Source: Bacteroidota bacterium
Lineage (GTDB): Bacteria; Bacteroidota; Ignavibacteria; Ignavibacteriales; Ignavibacteriaceae
Direction of reading: 5' to 3'
NCBI GenBank assembly: GCA_021796135.1
Contig: JAJYOQ010000009.1
Coordinates: 1 to 25,950 of the forward strand
Length of the DNA stretch: 25,950 bases
Part shown: positions 1-9,271 of the stretch, in pieces
Layout of the letters: every line of letters starts with the position of its first letter
Numbering within the stretch: position 1 is the first letter of the stretch
Notes under the pieces: generated by a model
What the model was told of the DNA's origin: nothing
What the model saw: only the letters and a program-made list of their open reading frames with translations
Databases searched by the model: none
Translations under genes and position numbers: made by a program

Positions 1-103
1 AATTAAAGTTCATTTCATAGAACTTTTCATCTGTATAATAAACACAAGCGCTGCAAAGGTTTTGAGATGTCTCTATAGACAATATAGGTTTAGGATCATT
101 CAT
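1..103 (-). CDS. tsaB: TsaB, t6A tRNA-modification protein (N-terminal fragment)
   Basis: This is the start of a minus-strand gene that runs off the left edge of the window; 34 codons are visible. The translation begins MNDPKPILSIETSQNLCSAC. The ILSIETS stretch followed by a C-S/A-C-V strand is the first beta-hairpin of the ASKHA fold of TsaB (YeaZ). TsaB is the inactive TsaD paralogue that scaffolds the TsaB-TsaD-TsaE complex making N6-threonylcarbamoyladenosine on ANN-decoding tRNAs. Its ATG overlaps the end of tsaE by 8 bases, which suggests translational coupling, and the tsaE-tsaB order is a common bacterial arrangement. The call rests on the short N-terminal motif plus this neighbour. 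TsaD has a similar N-terminal strand but is less likely in this position. Confidence 0.8.
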   Translation of the reverse strand, partial: MNDPKPILSIETSQNLCSACVYYTDEKFYEMNFN

Positions 104-524
104 ATTTATTAAAATTAAATTGCCGGGAATAATCTTCATTTAAAGTAATATCGATTTCAATTCTTTTTTTAGGAAGAATATCGGGGAACATATTACCCCA
201 TTCAATAAAAGTAACTGCATCAACGTTATTGAGATAATCATTTATACCGATATCAAATAACTCAACCTCTTTATTAATTCTATAGAAATCAAAATGATAA
301 AAAATATATTTCCCATAATATTCGTTTACAATAGCAAAAGTAGGGCTGTTAACAAGCTCAATATCAAAATTTTTTAAGACCTGTTTTACGAAGAATGTTT
401 TACCGGCACCTAAATTTCCGTTTAATATAACAACATCTCCTGCTGCAAGAATTTTTGTAAATTCATTAGCTAATAGAGAAGTTTCTTCCTCAGAAAAGAT
501 TTTTTTATAAAACGGAAATTCCAT
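96..524 (-). CDS. tsaE: TsaE, ATPase of the t6A tRNA-modification complex
   Basis: A 142-residue P-loop protein of normal TsaE (YjeE) length. Visible motifs are the Walker A loop GNLGAGKT (residues 36-43), the SPTF switch motif (60-63), the HFD/YR segment (77-82) and the IEW motif (107-109), all typical of the family. TsaE binds at the TsaB-TsaD interface, and its ATP hydrolysis resets the complex that transfers threonylcarbamoyl to A37 of tRNAs; it acts in the cytoplasm. The ATG follows the porX stop after only 2 bases, and the TGA overlaps the tsaB start, so porX, tsaE and tsaB are probably co-transcribed. No separate Shine-Dalgarno is evident, in keeping with coupled translation. Confidence 0.95.
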   Translation of the reverse strand: MEFPFYKKIFSEEETSLLANEFTKILAAGDVVILNGNLGAGKTFFVKQVLKNFDIELVNSPTFAIVNEYYGKYIFYHFDFYRINKEVELFDIGINDYLNNVDAVTFIEWGNMFPDILPKKRIEIDITLNEDYSRQFNFNKYE

Positions 525-526
525 AT

Positions 527-2095
527 TTATTTAGGTTCCATAGTAATAATAGGGAGTATCATTTCTTCCATTGATATTCCTCCGTGTTGAAATGTGTCTT
601 TATAATAAGTCAAATATTTATGATAATCAGTGGGGTAAACGAAGTAGTAATCTTCTTTAGCAATAATATAGTTTACGGTAACTCCTCTTCTAGGGAGTTT
701 ATAATCATCTGCATTTTTAATATAAACAGCATGCTTTTCATCTACTTTAAGATTTCTGCCATACTTGAAACGCAAGTTTACAGAAGCTTCCTTATCGCCC
801 AGAACTTTAGCTCCTCTTAATGACCTAATACTACCATGATCAGTAGTGATAACAATTTTTACATTTTTAAGATTTGCGAGAGACTTAAAAGTGCCAAATA
901 ATGAAGAATGTCGGAACCAGCTATCAGTCAACGATCTGTATGCAGGTTCATCAGGAGCAATTTCTTTTAGCAAGTCCGAATCAGATCTGCCATGTGCGAT
1001 CATATCAAGAAAATTTACAACTACGGCTGTGAGATGAGTATTTTGATATGAAAGGATATTCTGTTCAAAATTTCTTCCGACCTCGGGATCAATTATTTTA
1101 ATATACTTTAACTCATTTCTAAGTTTAATTTTTTTCCTATCCAATAGAAGCTGTAATAATTCTTTTTCATACTTATTCATGCTTCGTTCATCATCATCGC
1201 CATTATTCCAATATTGAGGATAATTTTTTTCAATTTCCGACGGATATAGTCCGCTAAAAAGAGCATTCCTTGCATAAGGAGTAGCAGTCGGAAGTATTGC
1301 GTAATAATATTCTTTATCAATTTTAAAGAATTCAGATAGATGTTTTTCCATAATCAACCATTGATCAAGTCTCAAACAATCTATTACAAAATAGAAAACC
1401 GAGGTTTCAGGCTCCTGCAAATGATTGAGCACATATTTCTGAGTTATTTCAGGAGTCAAAGTAGGAGTATATTCATCACCTCGATTTGAAATCCAATTCT
1501 TATAATTTCTTTCAACAAATTTTGAAAATTCCTTATTACCTTCTTTTTTTTGATCATTCAATGACTGTCGTAAATTAATCCCCGGATGAGTATCAAGCTC
1601 AACATCCCAATTAACGAGCTTCATATAAATATCAGTCCATTCATTATAATCCAAGTTATTTAAGAATGCTCTTGATATTTCATTGAAGTCAGTAAGATAG
1701 TCTTTGGCTGCATATTGACTTGATATCCTTTTCCCTTCTAATATTTTCTTACAGACAAGCAAAACCTGGCTGGGATTTACTGGTTTTGTCAGATAATCAG
1801 CAATTTTACCTCCAATTGCCTCGTCCATTAAAGTTTCTTCCTCACTTTTCGTTATCATAACAACAGGTAAATTTGAATTCAATTCTTTAATCCGGCTAAG
1901 AGTCTCAAGTCCACCCATTCCCGCCATCATCTCATCCAGGAAAATTAGGTCATATTCATTTTCATTTACCATTGATATCGCATCTTCGCCATTAGTAGCA
2001 GTATCCACGGAATATCCCTTTTCAGAAAGGAAAATGATGTGAGAACGAAAAAGTTCTATCTCATCATCAACCCATAAAATCTTCTTATCTTTCAT
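527..2095 (-). CDS. porX: PorX, T9SS response regulator with PglZ phosphatase-like domain
   Basis: A 522-residue protein with an N-terminal receiver domain (about 1-120): acidic pocket D10/D11, phospho-acceptor D54, T82 and K104. A helical linker follows, then a PglZ domain of the alkaline-phosphatase superfamily from about residue 215 to the end. Putative metal and catalytic residues are visible: D239 in FVIDC, T272 in TATPYARN, D364/H368 in FLDMIAHGRS, D419-H420 in TTDHGS and H504 in QHGGISMEE. This architecture and length match PorX, which pairs with the kinase PorY and controls type IX secretion in Porphyromonas; work on homologues reports oligonucleotide phosphodiesterase activity. It lies about 100 bases downstream of sprA on the same strand, which supports the T9SS assignment. 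No PorY is present in the window; the distant PAS kinase is not an obvious partner. Confidence 0.92.
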   Translation of the reverse strand: MKDKKILWVDDEIELFRSHIIFLSEKGYSVDTATNGEDAISMVNENEYDLIFLDEMMAGMGGLETLSRIKELNSNLPVVMITKSEEETLMDEAIGGKIADYLTKPVNPSQVLLVCKKILEGKRISSQYAAKDYLTDFNEISRAFLNNLDYNEWTDIYMKLVNWDVELDTHPGINLRQSLNDQKKEGNKEFSKFVERNYKNWISNRGDEYTPTLTPEITQKYVLNHLQEPETSVFYFVIDCLRLDQWLIMEKHLSEFFKIDKEYYYAILPTATPYARNALFSGLYPSEIEKNYPQYWNNGDDDERSMNKYEKELLQLLLDRKKIKLRNELKYIKIIDPEVGRNFEQNILSYQNTHLTAVVVNFLDMIAHGRSDSDLLKEIAPDEPAYRSLTDSWFRHSSLFGTFKSLANLKNVKIVITTDHGSIRSLRGAKVLGDKEASVNLRFKYGRNLKVDEKHAVYIKNADDYKLPRRGVTVNYIIAKEDYYFVYPTDYHKYLTYYKDTFQHGGISMEEMILPIITMEPK

Positions 2096-2130
2096 ATTAA
2101 TACTTCTATATTATATAATTATAAAATATT

Positions 2131-2148
2131 AGCTAATCTAATTTAGCT
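2131..2148 (-). repeat. Small inverted repeat between sprA and porX
   Basis: Six-base arms AGCTAA and TTAGCT flank a 6-base loop, about 50 bases past the sprA stop and about 36 bases before the porX start. On the minus strand it is followed by an AT-rich stretch with four consecutive T. It could be a weak attenuator between sprA and porX or an operator, but the stem is short and has only two G-C pairs, so its function is uncertain. Confidence 0.25.
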
Positions 2149-2197
2149 CTTAAAACCAAAAACAAGTTTATATCAATTTACTTTTTGTTTATCCTCA

Positions 2198-5100
2198 TTA
2201 TTGTATAGAAATATGCACATCCAGCCCTGCTGTATTTGAAGTAGATGGCGGAATACTGGATGAGCCTGCCGGTGTTACAGATGTGCGTGTATAGAATATA
2301 GAAATTGTAACTTTCGAACTAATAGTATATTTAACCTGGGGTTCGATGCTTACCCTAACATTTCCATTCTGGGGTGTGCCGCTGTCTGTATAATTATTCA
2401 TGTTAAATAAAACAGTCGATGTTTGAGAGTTTGTATAAGAGAAACTAAACTCAATATCATTTTTCAGAGAAATACCAAAAATTGGGAGCTCAAATCCCGA
2501 CTTCGAGTATCCTGCGGTTACTCCTATATCTCGTGAAAAAGATTGAGTAATATTTGCTGTTGAGACGCCTAAATCATAAGTAGAGTTCGTAGAATACTTT
2601 ATGCTGCCAGTAAAATTACCTTGCCATACAGGTAAAAATGTAAAGTTTATTCCTATTAGCGGAGCAAAGCCATAATCAATCCTTTGGCTCTGAGTAATTC
2701 TGGTACCGTCAGGAGAAATGTACCAGCCTTCGGAATAAGTTGAAGAGTAAGAATGATTCAGGGAAACTCTCTGTGCAAATGTTTTAAATGGATAAATTTT
2801 CTCTAAACCATCCCAGCTAATTGACCAGTTTGGTCTAGGAATATAATCTGCAAAATTTTTAAGGAAGCTCACATTTGAAAAAATAGGTAAGCTTTCAAAG
2901 CCCTGAACAAATGCATTTGATAAATTTTGAGCCTGATTTGGATCATTTTGATTGTACAGTTGGCTTACTCTTTTAATACCGCTTTTAAATACACTTAAGA
3001 ATAAAACTGGAGGTAAAGTGAAAAACGATCTTGAAATAGTTCCGGATGAACTAATTGATTGAACTGAGACATTTCCATATTTATCTGATTGTAAGGAAGT
3101 ACTTTTATTCATAGACCAGCCTACACGCCAGTTCAAATCAATTTTTGCACCTTCCCAAAGTGGTTTTGAAGTACTGAAAGACAAATCATTACTTTGAGTA
3201 AAAGCATCCTGCAATGTATAATTTGGTACTCGTTGACCAACAAATCCACTAAGACCTAACATAAATCCCCGCGAAGGTCCGCTGTTGTCACTAAAAGAAA
3301 GTCCGAAAAAATTACTCAAGCCCGTGCCGCTGCCTAAAATTCCGGATTTTGAAAGACTATTGCTATTATTAAAGTTTAATGAAATTGACTCATAATCAAA
3401 TAAAAGAATTCTAATAAAGGTTTTGGCATAGCCAAGGACTTGCTTGATTTGAAATTTATTTTTTACCTTATTTAAACTTGAATCTTTTGCTGCTAAAGAA
3501 TCTTTAAGAAAAGAAGATTTGTTAGCTCCGGTCAATGACGTATCATTACCTTTTTGATTGGGATTTTTACTTTCTATTTCCCTTGCTATGTTTCTTCTTC
3601 TTTCTTCTTCGAGGTTTCTTTCATTATTCTGTTGAAAATTTGGATTATTCACATTTTGTTGGGTTTCAGCACCAAAAAGAGGTTCCATTAAAGATTTTAG
3701 TCTTAAGGTAAGACCCACAGTAGATCTTTGAGTATAGCCGGCACTTCTTCCGGCATCTAACTGACTGAAATTATTTGACCATTGATATCCAACATTATAA
3801 GAGCTATTCAAAGATAAATATTGATCAATTTTCCAAATACTCGGAAGTCTTGGGCTTGTATTTACGGTTAGGTTTTGGGTATAAGAATAATCTTTTCCGA
3901 AGAATGCACGAGAAAAAATATCCTTCCAAATTTGGCCTTCTGTGCGTTGGTTATTATTAATATCTGTTTCAAGATAAGCTAGAGAAGAATTAATATTTGC
4001 ACTATAATTTGCCGAAAGATTTAGAAAACCTCCGTCGGTTAATTTCCAAGAAGTACTGAAACTTCTGGTAGTCCCGAAATTTCTTGAATATGCAGGTATT
4101 GCTGTAGTATTATCGAGAGGTCTATTTATATCAACATTTCGCATACGAGAAGCTGAAAAGCTAAATGAAATATTCTGCGGAGCATAATATAATTTCAGAT
4201 CACGATAATCAGTAAAGAAATTTAGAATAGTCCCTATAAACGGAACTTTAGCTATATAAATAAAGTCATTTGGACTTAAATTAACTCCATAGTTTAAATT
4301 TGCATTCCATTGCCATCCCTTATTTGATATAACTGTCGGACTCCGGCTAAAGGTCTTATTATAATTAAATCCTAAGGTAATTGCATTAAAAGTATCCATT
4401 ATAAGCCAACTTGAAGAGGGTATTTTTAAGGTAACCCCTGAAGCAGACCAACTATCTGAAATACTAACAGACTGAGTAGAAGAGATTAATTGAGTCGGTG
4501 TTAAAGTAATGACTTTATGAGTATTAACCGTATCATTTATCGCTCTTTGCTGCTGCTGAGCTGCTGAATTAATATTTATATCAGTACCCGGGAGATATTG
4601 AGGCTTCCCTATCGTTTCAGAATGTGAGTAATTTAAACTTAGATTACTTCCGGGCAAATGAACAGGTAATAGTTTTAGTAAATCAACGTTAGTTGAAAGA
4701 CTCCAGTTTTTCGTGTCAACTCTTGACCCAAATCTATCAGAAAGCCGATGGAAATATGGGTCTGTTTGACTCATATTAAAATTAACAGTCATCAAATCTG
4801 CTAGTTTAATTGAAGTACCGAAGCTATAAGCCCAGCCGGGATGATTATCGGCACCAAGGACTCTAAGTTCATCAACCCATAAAGTGCCTGATACAAATCT
4901 TGGTTTGTTAGTTTGATTTGTTCTATTAAGGATTCCTATCATGAGAAATCTAATTGAAGTAAGACTTGGCTGCCCTTTAACAGCATAAGAGACATCGCCT
5001 ACTTTATTAATATATAAACGAGTTGAATTTGATGTTGTATCTAAGCTTTGTTTTATAGCTGTTAAATCTTTAAAAATAATGTCGGCATCATTCCAGCCGG

Positions 5101-6799
5101 GTTTAATTGGCTGCCTGTATTCATAATAATTTGAAGTATCAGTACCAAACTTAAAATACACCTCCGAAGTGTATCCTCCATTTGAAGTATCGGAAATATT
5201 ATCGGTAAAAGAATTAGGATGCTCATCACCATGGAAAAATAATTTCATTTCCTGATAATTAAAAATATCAACAGGCTGATATAATATTTTAATTGCTTGG
5301 CGGGAATCGCCTGCAGGCAAATTAGATGCAACCAAACTTAAAGATTGTTCATTAAGATAAACTGTTTGATTAGTTTGCGTAGGATCTATAGGTCTTGTAA
5401 CTCCGGGCGGGCTATAATAATCGATATTATCTTCTACGTTGACAACTGATACAGAAAGAGTTGAATCATTCTGGACTTGATCCTGCCATTGATTTCCAAC
5501 GAGGTTGAATTCGGCTAATCTAACATGGAACTGATCATTAGTTACTCCGGTAACAAACATTCTAATATATTCAACATCAGATAAGGTCGGCTGCCCAACT
5601 GTTTTTGATGTATCTATTAAAGGTACTCTATAAAGATACCATCCTGCATTATCTCCGCCGCCGGCAATATAGGGGTTAGTCTTGCTGCTGGTATCTAAAG
5701 GGACGGCATATCTAAAATAGCTATTTATAACATCCAGGTTTCCGTTGCCGTTAAGATCTTCGGTATCAGGTATTCTGCCTATATCAGTTAAAACGGCATT
5801 ACCTTCAGTGCCGTTAACGTTATACCATTTCATAATATCGTTATTAGGTAAATTGGAGTTTAACGCAAAGTCATCTCCGCTCGGATCTGCTTTTGTAGAA
5901 TGAAAGAATGCTTGTTCCTGGGCATCATTCATACCATCTATACCCACATCAGCGCCTTGTGCAAGAATACCGTTATGGTTAATATCCTCAGTATGAAGAG
6001 TTCTGTCAGGAATAACAGCTTCGCTAATTCTTCCTAGGTCAAAATATATACTGTCTGATAGTGATGTTTTAGGATCAACGTACATCCAGAATTCAAAGTA
6101 CTGTATATTTTGCGATTGAAGATTATTTGCAGTTGATGAGAGTACCTTCATCATTCCGCCCCAATTCTTTTTACGATTTTGCAGTAAATTCGGATTATAA
6201 TTATAGGTTCCTGGAGAATCAGGCAAATTTACAAAATCCATAACAGGTACTTGCTGATCAGTTGCTGCGGCATATTTTCTATTTCCCCAAATTGCATGAA
6301 TATTAACATCCGATGGAGTAATAGAATACCAAAAAGTTTTAGACTTATAATTCATTTTATCTACATTGCTTAAACCTGATAATAAAGGAAGTGAATCCGG
6401 AGGACTAGCATCTTTCCATGCCGTATAGGAAACACCTATTGGTATTAGAACTTTTGCACCTTCAAAATCATCAATATACGCCACACTTTGACCATGGTCA
6501 TCAGGGATATTGCTAATCTTTGTATTAGGATTAGGCATCATATATGCGTATTCACCATTAAGCGAAATTGAAGAAGGGGTATTTGTAGAAATAATATTAT
6601 CGAGAGCTTTGGTAACTATCGGTAGATCTGCGCTTGTAGAAAAATCAACACCCATTATAGTGTTACTCATTGGTTCTTCACCGATTCTAACTTTATCACT
6701 TAACGTTTGCTGATTTAAATTAAGGACTGAAAAGCCTAGTTTAGTTTTATCCGAAAAGTTAAAAACTCCGCGGGCACCAACAAGTGTTTTAGAAGCCAA
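2198..6799 (-). CDS. sprA: SprA/Sov, T9SS outer-membrane translocon (C-terminal two thirds, after frameshift)
   Basis: This 1533-residue open frame holds most of the giant SprA beta-barrel, the protein-conducting pore through which T9SS cargo crosses the outer membrane. The nominal TTG start at 6799 is not a true start. Coding similarity continues upstream in this frame (VPGANLSITYEQNDLFQL joins directly to the TTG-encoded residue) up to the C-run at 6841-6846, where it meets the N-terminal fragment in another frame. The fragment has long alternating polar/hydrophobic strands rich in S, N, T and aromatics, two EF-hand-like loops (DINHNG and DLNGNGNLD, near 5985 and 5745) and a charged low-complexity insert at about 3445-3670. 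With one base removed the joined gene is 2301 residues, close to known SprA and Sov proteins (about 2400-2500). porX follows on the same strand. Confidence 0.88.
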   Translation of the reverse strand: MASKTLVGARGVFNFSDKTKLGFSVLNLNQQTLSDKVRIGEEPMSNTIMGVDFSTSADLPIVTKALDNIISTNTPSSISLNGEYAYMMPNPNTKISNIPDDHGQSVAYIDDFEGAKVLIPIGVSYTAWKDASPPDSLPLLSGLSNVDKMNYKSKTFWYSITPSDVNIHAIWGNRKYAAATDQQVPVMDFVNLPDSPGTYNYNPNLLQNRKKNWGGMMKVLSSTANNLQSQNIQYFEFWMYVDPKTSLSDSIYFDLGRISEAVIPDRTLHTEDINHNGILAQGADVGIDGMNDAQEQAFFHSTKADPSGDDFALNSNLPNNDIMKWYNVNGTEGNAVLTDIGRIPDTEDLNGNGNLDVINSYFRYAVPLDTSSKTNPYIAGGGDNAGWYLYRVPLIDTSKTVGQPTLSDVEYIRMFVTGVTNDQFHVRLAEFNLVGNQWQDQVQNDSTLSVSVVNVEDNIDYYSPPGVTRPIDPTQTNQTVYLNEQSLSLVASNLPAGDSRQAIKILYQPVDIFNYQEMKLFFHGDEHPNSFTDNISDTSNGGYTSEVYFKFGTDTSNYYEYRQPIKPGWNDADIIFKDLTAIKQSLDTTSNSTRLYINKVGDVSYAVKGQPSLTSIRFLMIGILNRTNQTNKPRFVSGTLWVDELRVLGADNHPGWAYSFGTSIKLADLMTVNFNMSQTDPYFHRLSDRFGSRVDTKNWSLSTNVDLLKLLPVHLPGSNLSLNYSHSETIGKPQYLPGTDININSAAQQQQRAINDTVNTHKVITLTPTQLISSTQSVSISDSWSASGVTLKIPSSSWLIMDTFNAITLGFNYNKTFSRSPTVISNKGWQWNANLNYGVNLSPNDFIYIAKVPFIGTILNFFTDYRDLKLYYAPQNISFSFSASRMRNVDINRPLDNTTAIPAYSRNFGTTRSFSTSWKLTDGGFLNLSANYSANINSSLAYLETDINNNQRTEGQIWKDIFSRAFFGKDYSYTQNLTVNTSPRLPSIWKIDQYLSLNSSYNVGYQWSNNFSQLDAGRSAGYTQRSTVGLTLRLKSLMEPLFGAETQQNVNNPNFQQNNERNLEEERRRNIAREIESKNPNQKGNDTSLTGANKSSFLKDSLAAKDSSLNKVKNKFQIKQVLGYAKTFIRILLFDYESISLNFNNSNSLSKSGILGSGTGLSNFFGLSFSDNSGPSRGFMLGLSGFVGQRVPNYTLQDAFTQSNDLSFSTSKPLWEGAKIDLNWRVGWSMNKSTSLQSDKYGNVSVQSISSSGTISRSFFTLPPVLFLSVFKSGIKRVSQLYNQNDPNQAQNLSNAFVQGFESLPIFSNVSFLKNFADYIPRPNWSISWDGLEKIYPFKTFAQRVSLNHSYSSTYSEGWYISPDGTRITQSQRIDYGFAPLIGINFTFLPVWQGNFTGSIKYSTNSTYDLGVSTANITQSFSRDIGVTAGYSKSGFELPIFGISLKNDIEFSFSYTNSQTSTVLFNMNNYTDSGTPQNGNVRVSIEPQVKYTISSKVTISIFYTRTSVTPAGSSSIPPSTSNTAGLDVHISIQ

Positions 6800-6818
6800 T
6801 TGGAAAAGATCATTCTGC

Positions 6819-9104
6819 TCATAAGTAATGCTTAAGTTTGCCCCCCGGAACTAATGCAGCATCGTTGCGTATAGTCAATTGTCCCACATTATAATCCATG
6901 CTATAATCAACGCCGGGAGTCAACTCTCTTCCATTAAGTGTAACTCTAACCGAATTCTCAACCACATTAAATCCCAGCTGATAAGTGGAACTGGACTCGC
7001 CAGAATATTTTCCTGTAAGTTCCCATTTATCATGAACCTGGTCCGTTTGAGTAGTTTGCAAAGTATCATACACCTTTTGAAAAGCTAAAGAATCCGGGAG
7101 GCTTGACGGAAAATTTTGTCCAAATGGCTGGAGGCTAGGGAAGATAATTTCGCCCTGAACCGGTAGAATATCGTAACCCGGACGCCAATCAAAGAGGTTA
7201 TCCGGATTTGCATTTCCTGAGGCATCATAATTATCAAGACCAAAAGCGTTCAGCAATTGAACTGTCTTTCCGGAAGTTGTTTGTAAATTTGCGACCGGAT
7301 TTCCACCGGGGACCTCATATAAAATGTTAAAGACAAAGCCTTCCTGTTTTATATTAGTTCCCCCGATTGGGTATATATTTTTTAGTAGCAATTTCCAGGC
7401 TTGGGTATAATTTGGTTTTAAGTATGAAGGTTTAATTAGTTTTAAAACTAAAGGTTTGGAAGTATCGCCGGATGCTGCAGAATTTAGAAACTCACCATAG
7501 AATGAATCATCTTGAGGTCCAGGCTGGTTTTCAACGCGATATGCTACAGCTATAACATCCTGGTCCTGAATTTGATTATTGAAAGTTATATAACCAGTTT
7601 CAGGATGCAGTGTATAATCGACATCCGGAGTTAGTAAAACAAAGCGACCTGTTTCAATTGAACCTTGAACCGGATTTACCGTATCAGAACGCATAGCATC
7701 GGGGTAGCTTGGGCTAGTATTAGGACCAACATAATTCAAGGGATTTAAATTTAGATATGCAACAACCTGCCTTTCTTTTGAAGGATCATATACGCCACCA
7801 TTTTGAGATTTCCAAACCTGTATATCTATTATTCGTTTTGTTCCGTCGATCAAAGGGACAGAACTTCCATAATATTTATAAAATAGATTTAGAGAAGGAA
7901 TAGTGCTGGCATAAGTAGTATCAACAAAATAATTATTTGTAGCATAGTTGTAAGCTCTAATAGTAAATGTTTGAGAAGTAGCTCCTCCATTGACTGCAAC
8001 TGTTTTAATTTCACCTTTTTTCTGACTTGCCAAAGTAGTCAAAGAGAGAGGACCAAGCTTAAAATTTGCTTTAACACCGAATAATGCTTCACTTCCTCCA
8101 ACTAGAGGTGAAGTTTCAAGCGAAACGTTACCGGCTTCGATACTTTGAATAATTTCGTCTTCATAACCGGTATATTTGATTTTTAATTGATTTTGGTATT
8201 CAAAAGTTCTTTGAGTATTCCAGTCAGCACTGATATTTAGTTTATCTCCTATTGTCCCATCCACGTTTATTTGAACTTGTTGTTCAAAATCAGGCTGATT
8301 AGTTGTATTACCTAAGTTAGATGCGGTCACGCCTTCTGTGGTTTGATTCACCCAAGCGCCGTGAATATCAACAGCACCTCCGATTCTTAAACTAATTTTC
8401 GGTTTGCCAAAGATACTAAGAATACCTACACTTGGCAGTGGTATATCAAAGTTTGTGATATCTTTTATTACTTGAGCAAGTTCCTTTTTTGAACTTTTAT
8501 ATTGGTAAGAATTAGATACGGCGTCCCAGGATTGTTGCTCATTTTGTGCAAGACTTAATTTGAGATATTCATCTATTGGAATACGTAATACAATTTTAGT
8601 TTCATGTCCCTGAACACCTTCACGTATTTCGACATATTTCCCTGTTGAGTCAATCGTTATTGTCCTATTAACTGTTCCCGGTGACGGTTGAGCAAAAAAT
8701 GGAGATTGATTTCCAAGACCAAATTTAACATAAGGTTCATCAACCCTGTTAATAATAAAATTTTTAATTCTTGCCGTAGAATCAATTGACATTGAATCAA
8801 TTTTAACAGTATCCTTTGCCAATAAAAGAGAATCTTTTTTAAAAGATAAGGAATCCTGATTTTGACTTGAGTTACTTTTATTTTCGATTATAGTAGAGTT
8901 TAGAGGCAATTTAATTTCAGGACTATGTGTAACATAGCTACCTGAGTTAAACTGATTTTGATTTTTGAGGTTATAATTAAAAAAAACATTAATCCATCCA
9001 GCCTGATTAAGCTGAGAATCTTGTGATGAATCAAAGCCATAATTTATTGCCGCATAAAAAATTACCGCTGCGAATAAACAGAAACGGGCAATTTCCCAAA
9101 TCAA
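6819..9104 (-). CDS. sprA: SprA/Sov, T9SS outer-membrane translocon (N-terminal third, before frameshift)
   Basis: This 761-residue frame is the N-terminal part of SprA. It starts at a TTG and has a hydrophobic signal-like stretch (CLFAAVIFYAA, about residues 8-18). The open frame continues ten codons upstream without an ATG and would add basic residues (HRIIK), so an atypical or more upstream start is possible. The region around residues 115-180 and the following beta-rich part fit the SprA N-terminal half, including the family-like YTLHPETGYITFNN segment. The last conserved residues are RNDAALVPG; the frame then runs into an out-of-frame tail (KLKHYL) and a TGA at 6819-6821. Correct SprA sequence resumes in the neighbouring frame, so this and the 2198-6799 frame are one gene. 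A truncated 761-residue product would lack nearly all of the barrel. Confidence 0.87.
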   Translation of the reverse strand: MIWEIARFCLFAAVIFYAAINYGFDSSQDSQLNQAGWINVFFNYNLKNQNQFNSGSYVTHSPEIKLPLNSTIIENKSNSSQNQDSLSFKKDSLLLAKDTVKIDSMSIDSTARIKNFIINRVDEPYVKFGLGNQSPFFAQPSPGTVNRTITIDSTGKYVEIREGVQGHETKIVLRIPIDEYLKLSLAQNEQQSWDAVSNSYQYKSSKKELAQVIKDITNFDIPLPSVGILSIFGKPKISLRIGGAVDIHGAWVNQTTEGVTASNLGNTTNQPDFEQQVQINVDGTIGDKLNISADWNTQRTFEYQNQLKIKYTGYEDEIIQSIEAGNVSLETSPLVGGSEALFGVKANFKLGPLSLTTLASQKKGEIKTVAVNGGATSQTFTIRAYNYATNNYFVDTTYASTIPSLNLFYKYYGSSVPLIDGTKRIIDIQVWKSQNGGVYDPSKERQVVAYLNLNPLNYVGPNTSPSYPDAMRSDTVNPVQGSIETGRFVLLTPDVDYTLHPETGYITFNNQIQDQDVIAVAYRVENQPGPQDDSFYGEFLNSAASGDTSKPLVLKLIKPSYLKPNYTQAWKLLLKNIYPIGGTNIKQEGFVFNILYEVPGGNPVANLQTTSGKTVQLLNAFGLDNYDASGNANPDNLFDWRPGYDILPVQGEIIFPSLQPFGQNFPSSLPDSLAFQKVYDTLQTTQTDQVHDKWELTGKYSGESSSTYQLGFNVVENSVRVTLNGRELTPGVDYSMDYNVGQLTIRNDAALVPGGKLKHYL
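6841..6846 (-). other. Frameshift site in sprA (six-G run on coding strand)
   Basis: On the coding strand the run CCGGGGGGCAAAC carries six G. Reading six G gives VPGGKLKHYL and a stop. Reading five G gives VPGANLSITYEQ, which continues the SprA reading frame with no gap or overlap. The simplest description is a single-base insertion near SprA residue 753. It may be a sequencing error, a real mutation, or a slippage-prone tract. Confidence 0.85.
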
Positions 9105-9271
9105 TTTTATGATTCTATGACTAATGTGAATCCCTTAAGCGAAATTATAAAAAATTAAAAATGTAAAATCTTTTGCTATATTCCTCCAAACATATTTTCG
9201 AATGAAAAAATTATACAAATAAACCTTGAATATCAACACTGAATTTCTAATTATTTTTATCATTGCAAAGT

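Noticed and set aside
3590..3620. TTC-rich microsatellite as a phase-variation tract in sprA
   Set aside because: The repeats are imperfect and in triplets, so length changes would not shift the frame; they simply encode the E/R-rich insert.
3775..3960. Plus-strand open frame opposite sprA, and similar frames opposite porX and the kinase
   Set aside because: They lie wholly inside well-supported genes, have no family-like sequence and no start signals, and are explained as antisense shadows.
6799..6846. Programmed ribosomal frameshifting in sprA
   Set aside because: A +1 shift on GGG in the six-G run would join the frames, but I see no stimulatory structure or known signal, and SprA is not known to be made by recoding. 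A one-base sequence error or mutation is simpler.
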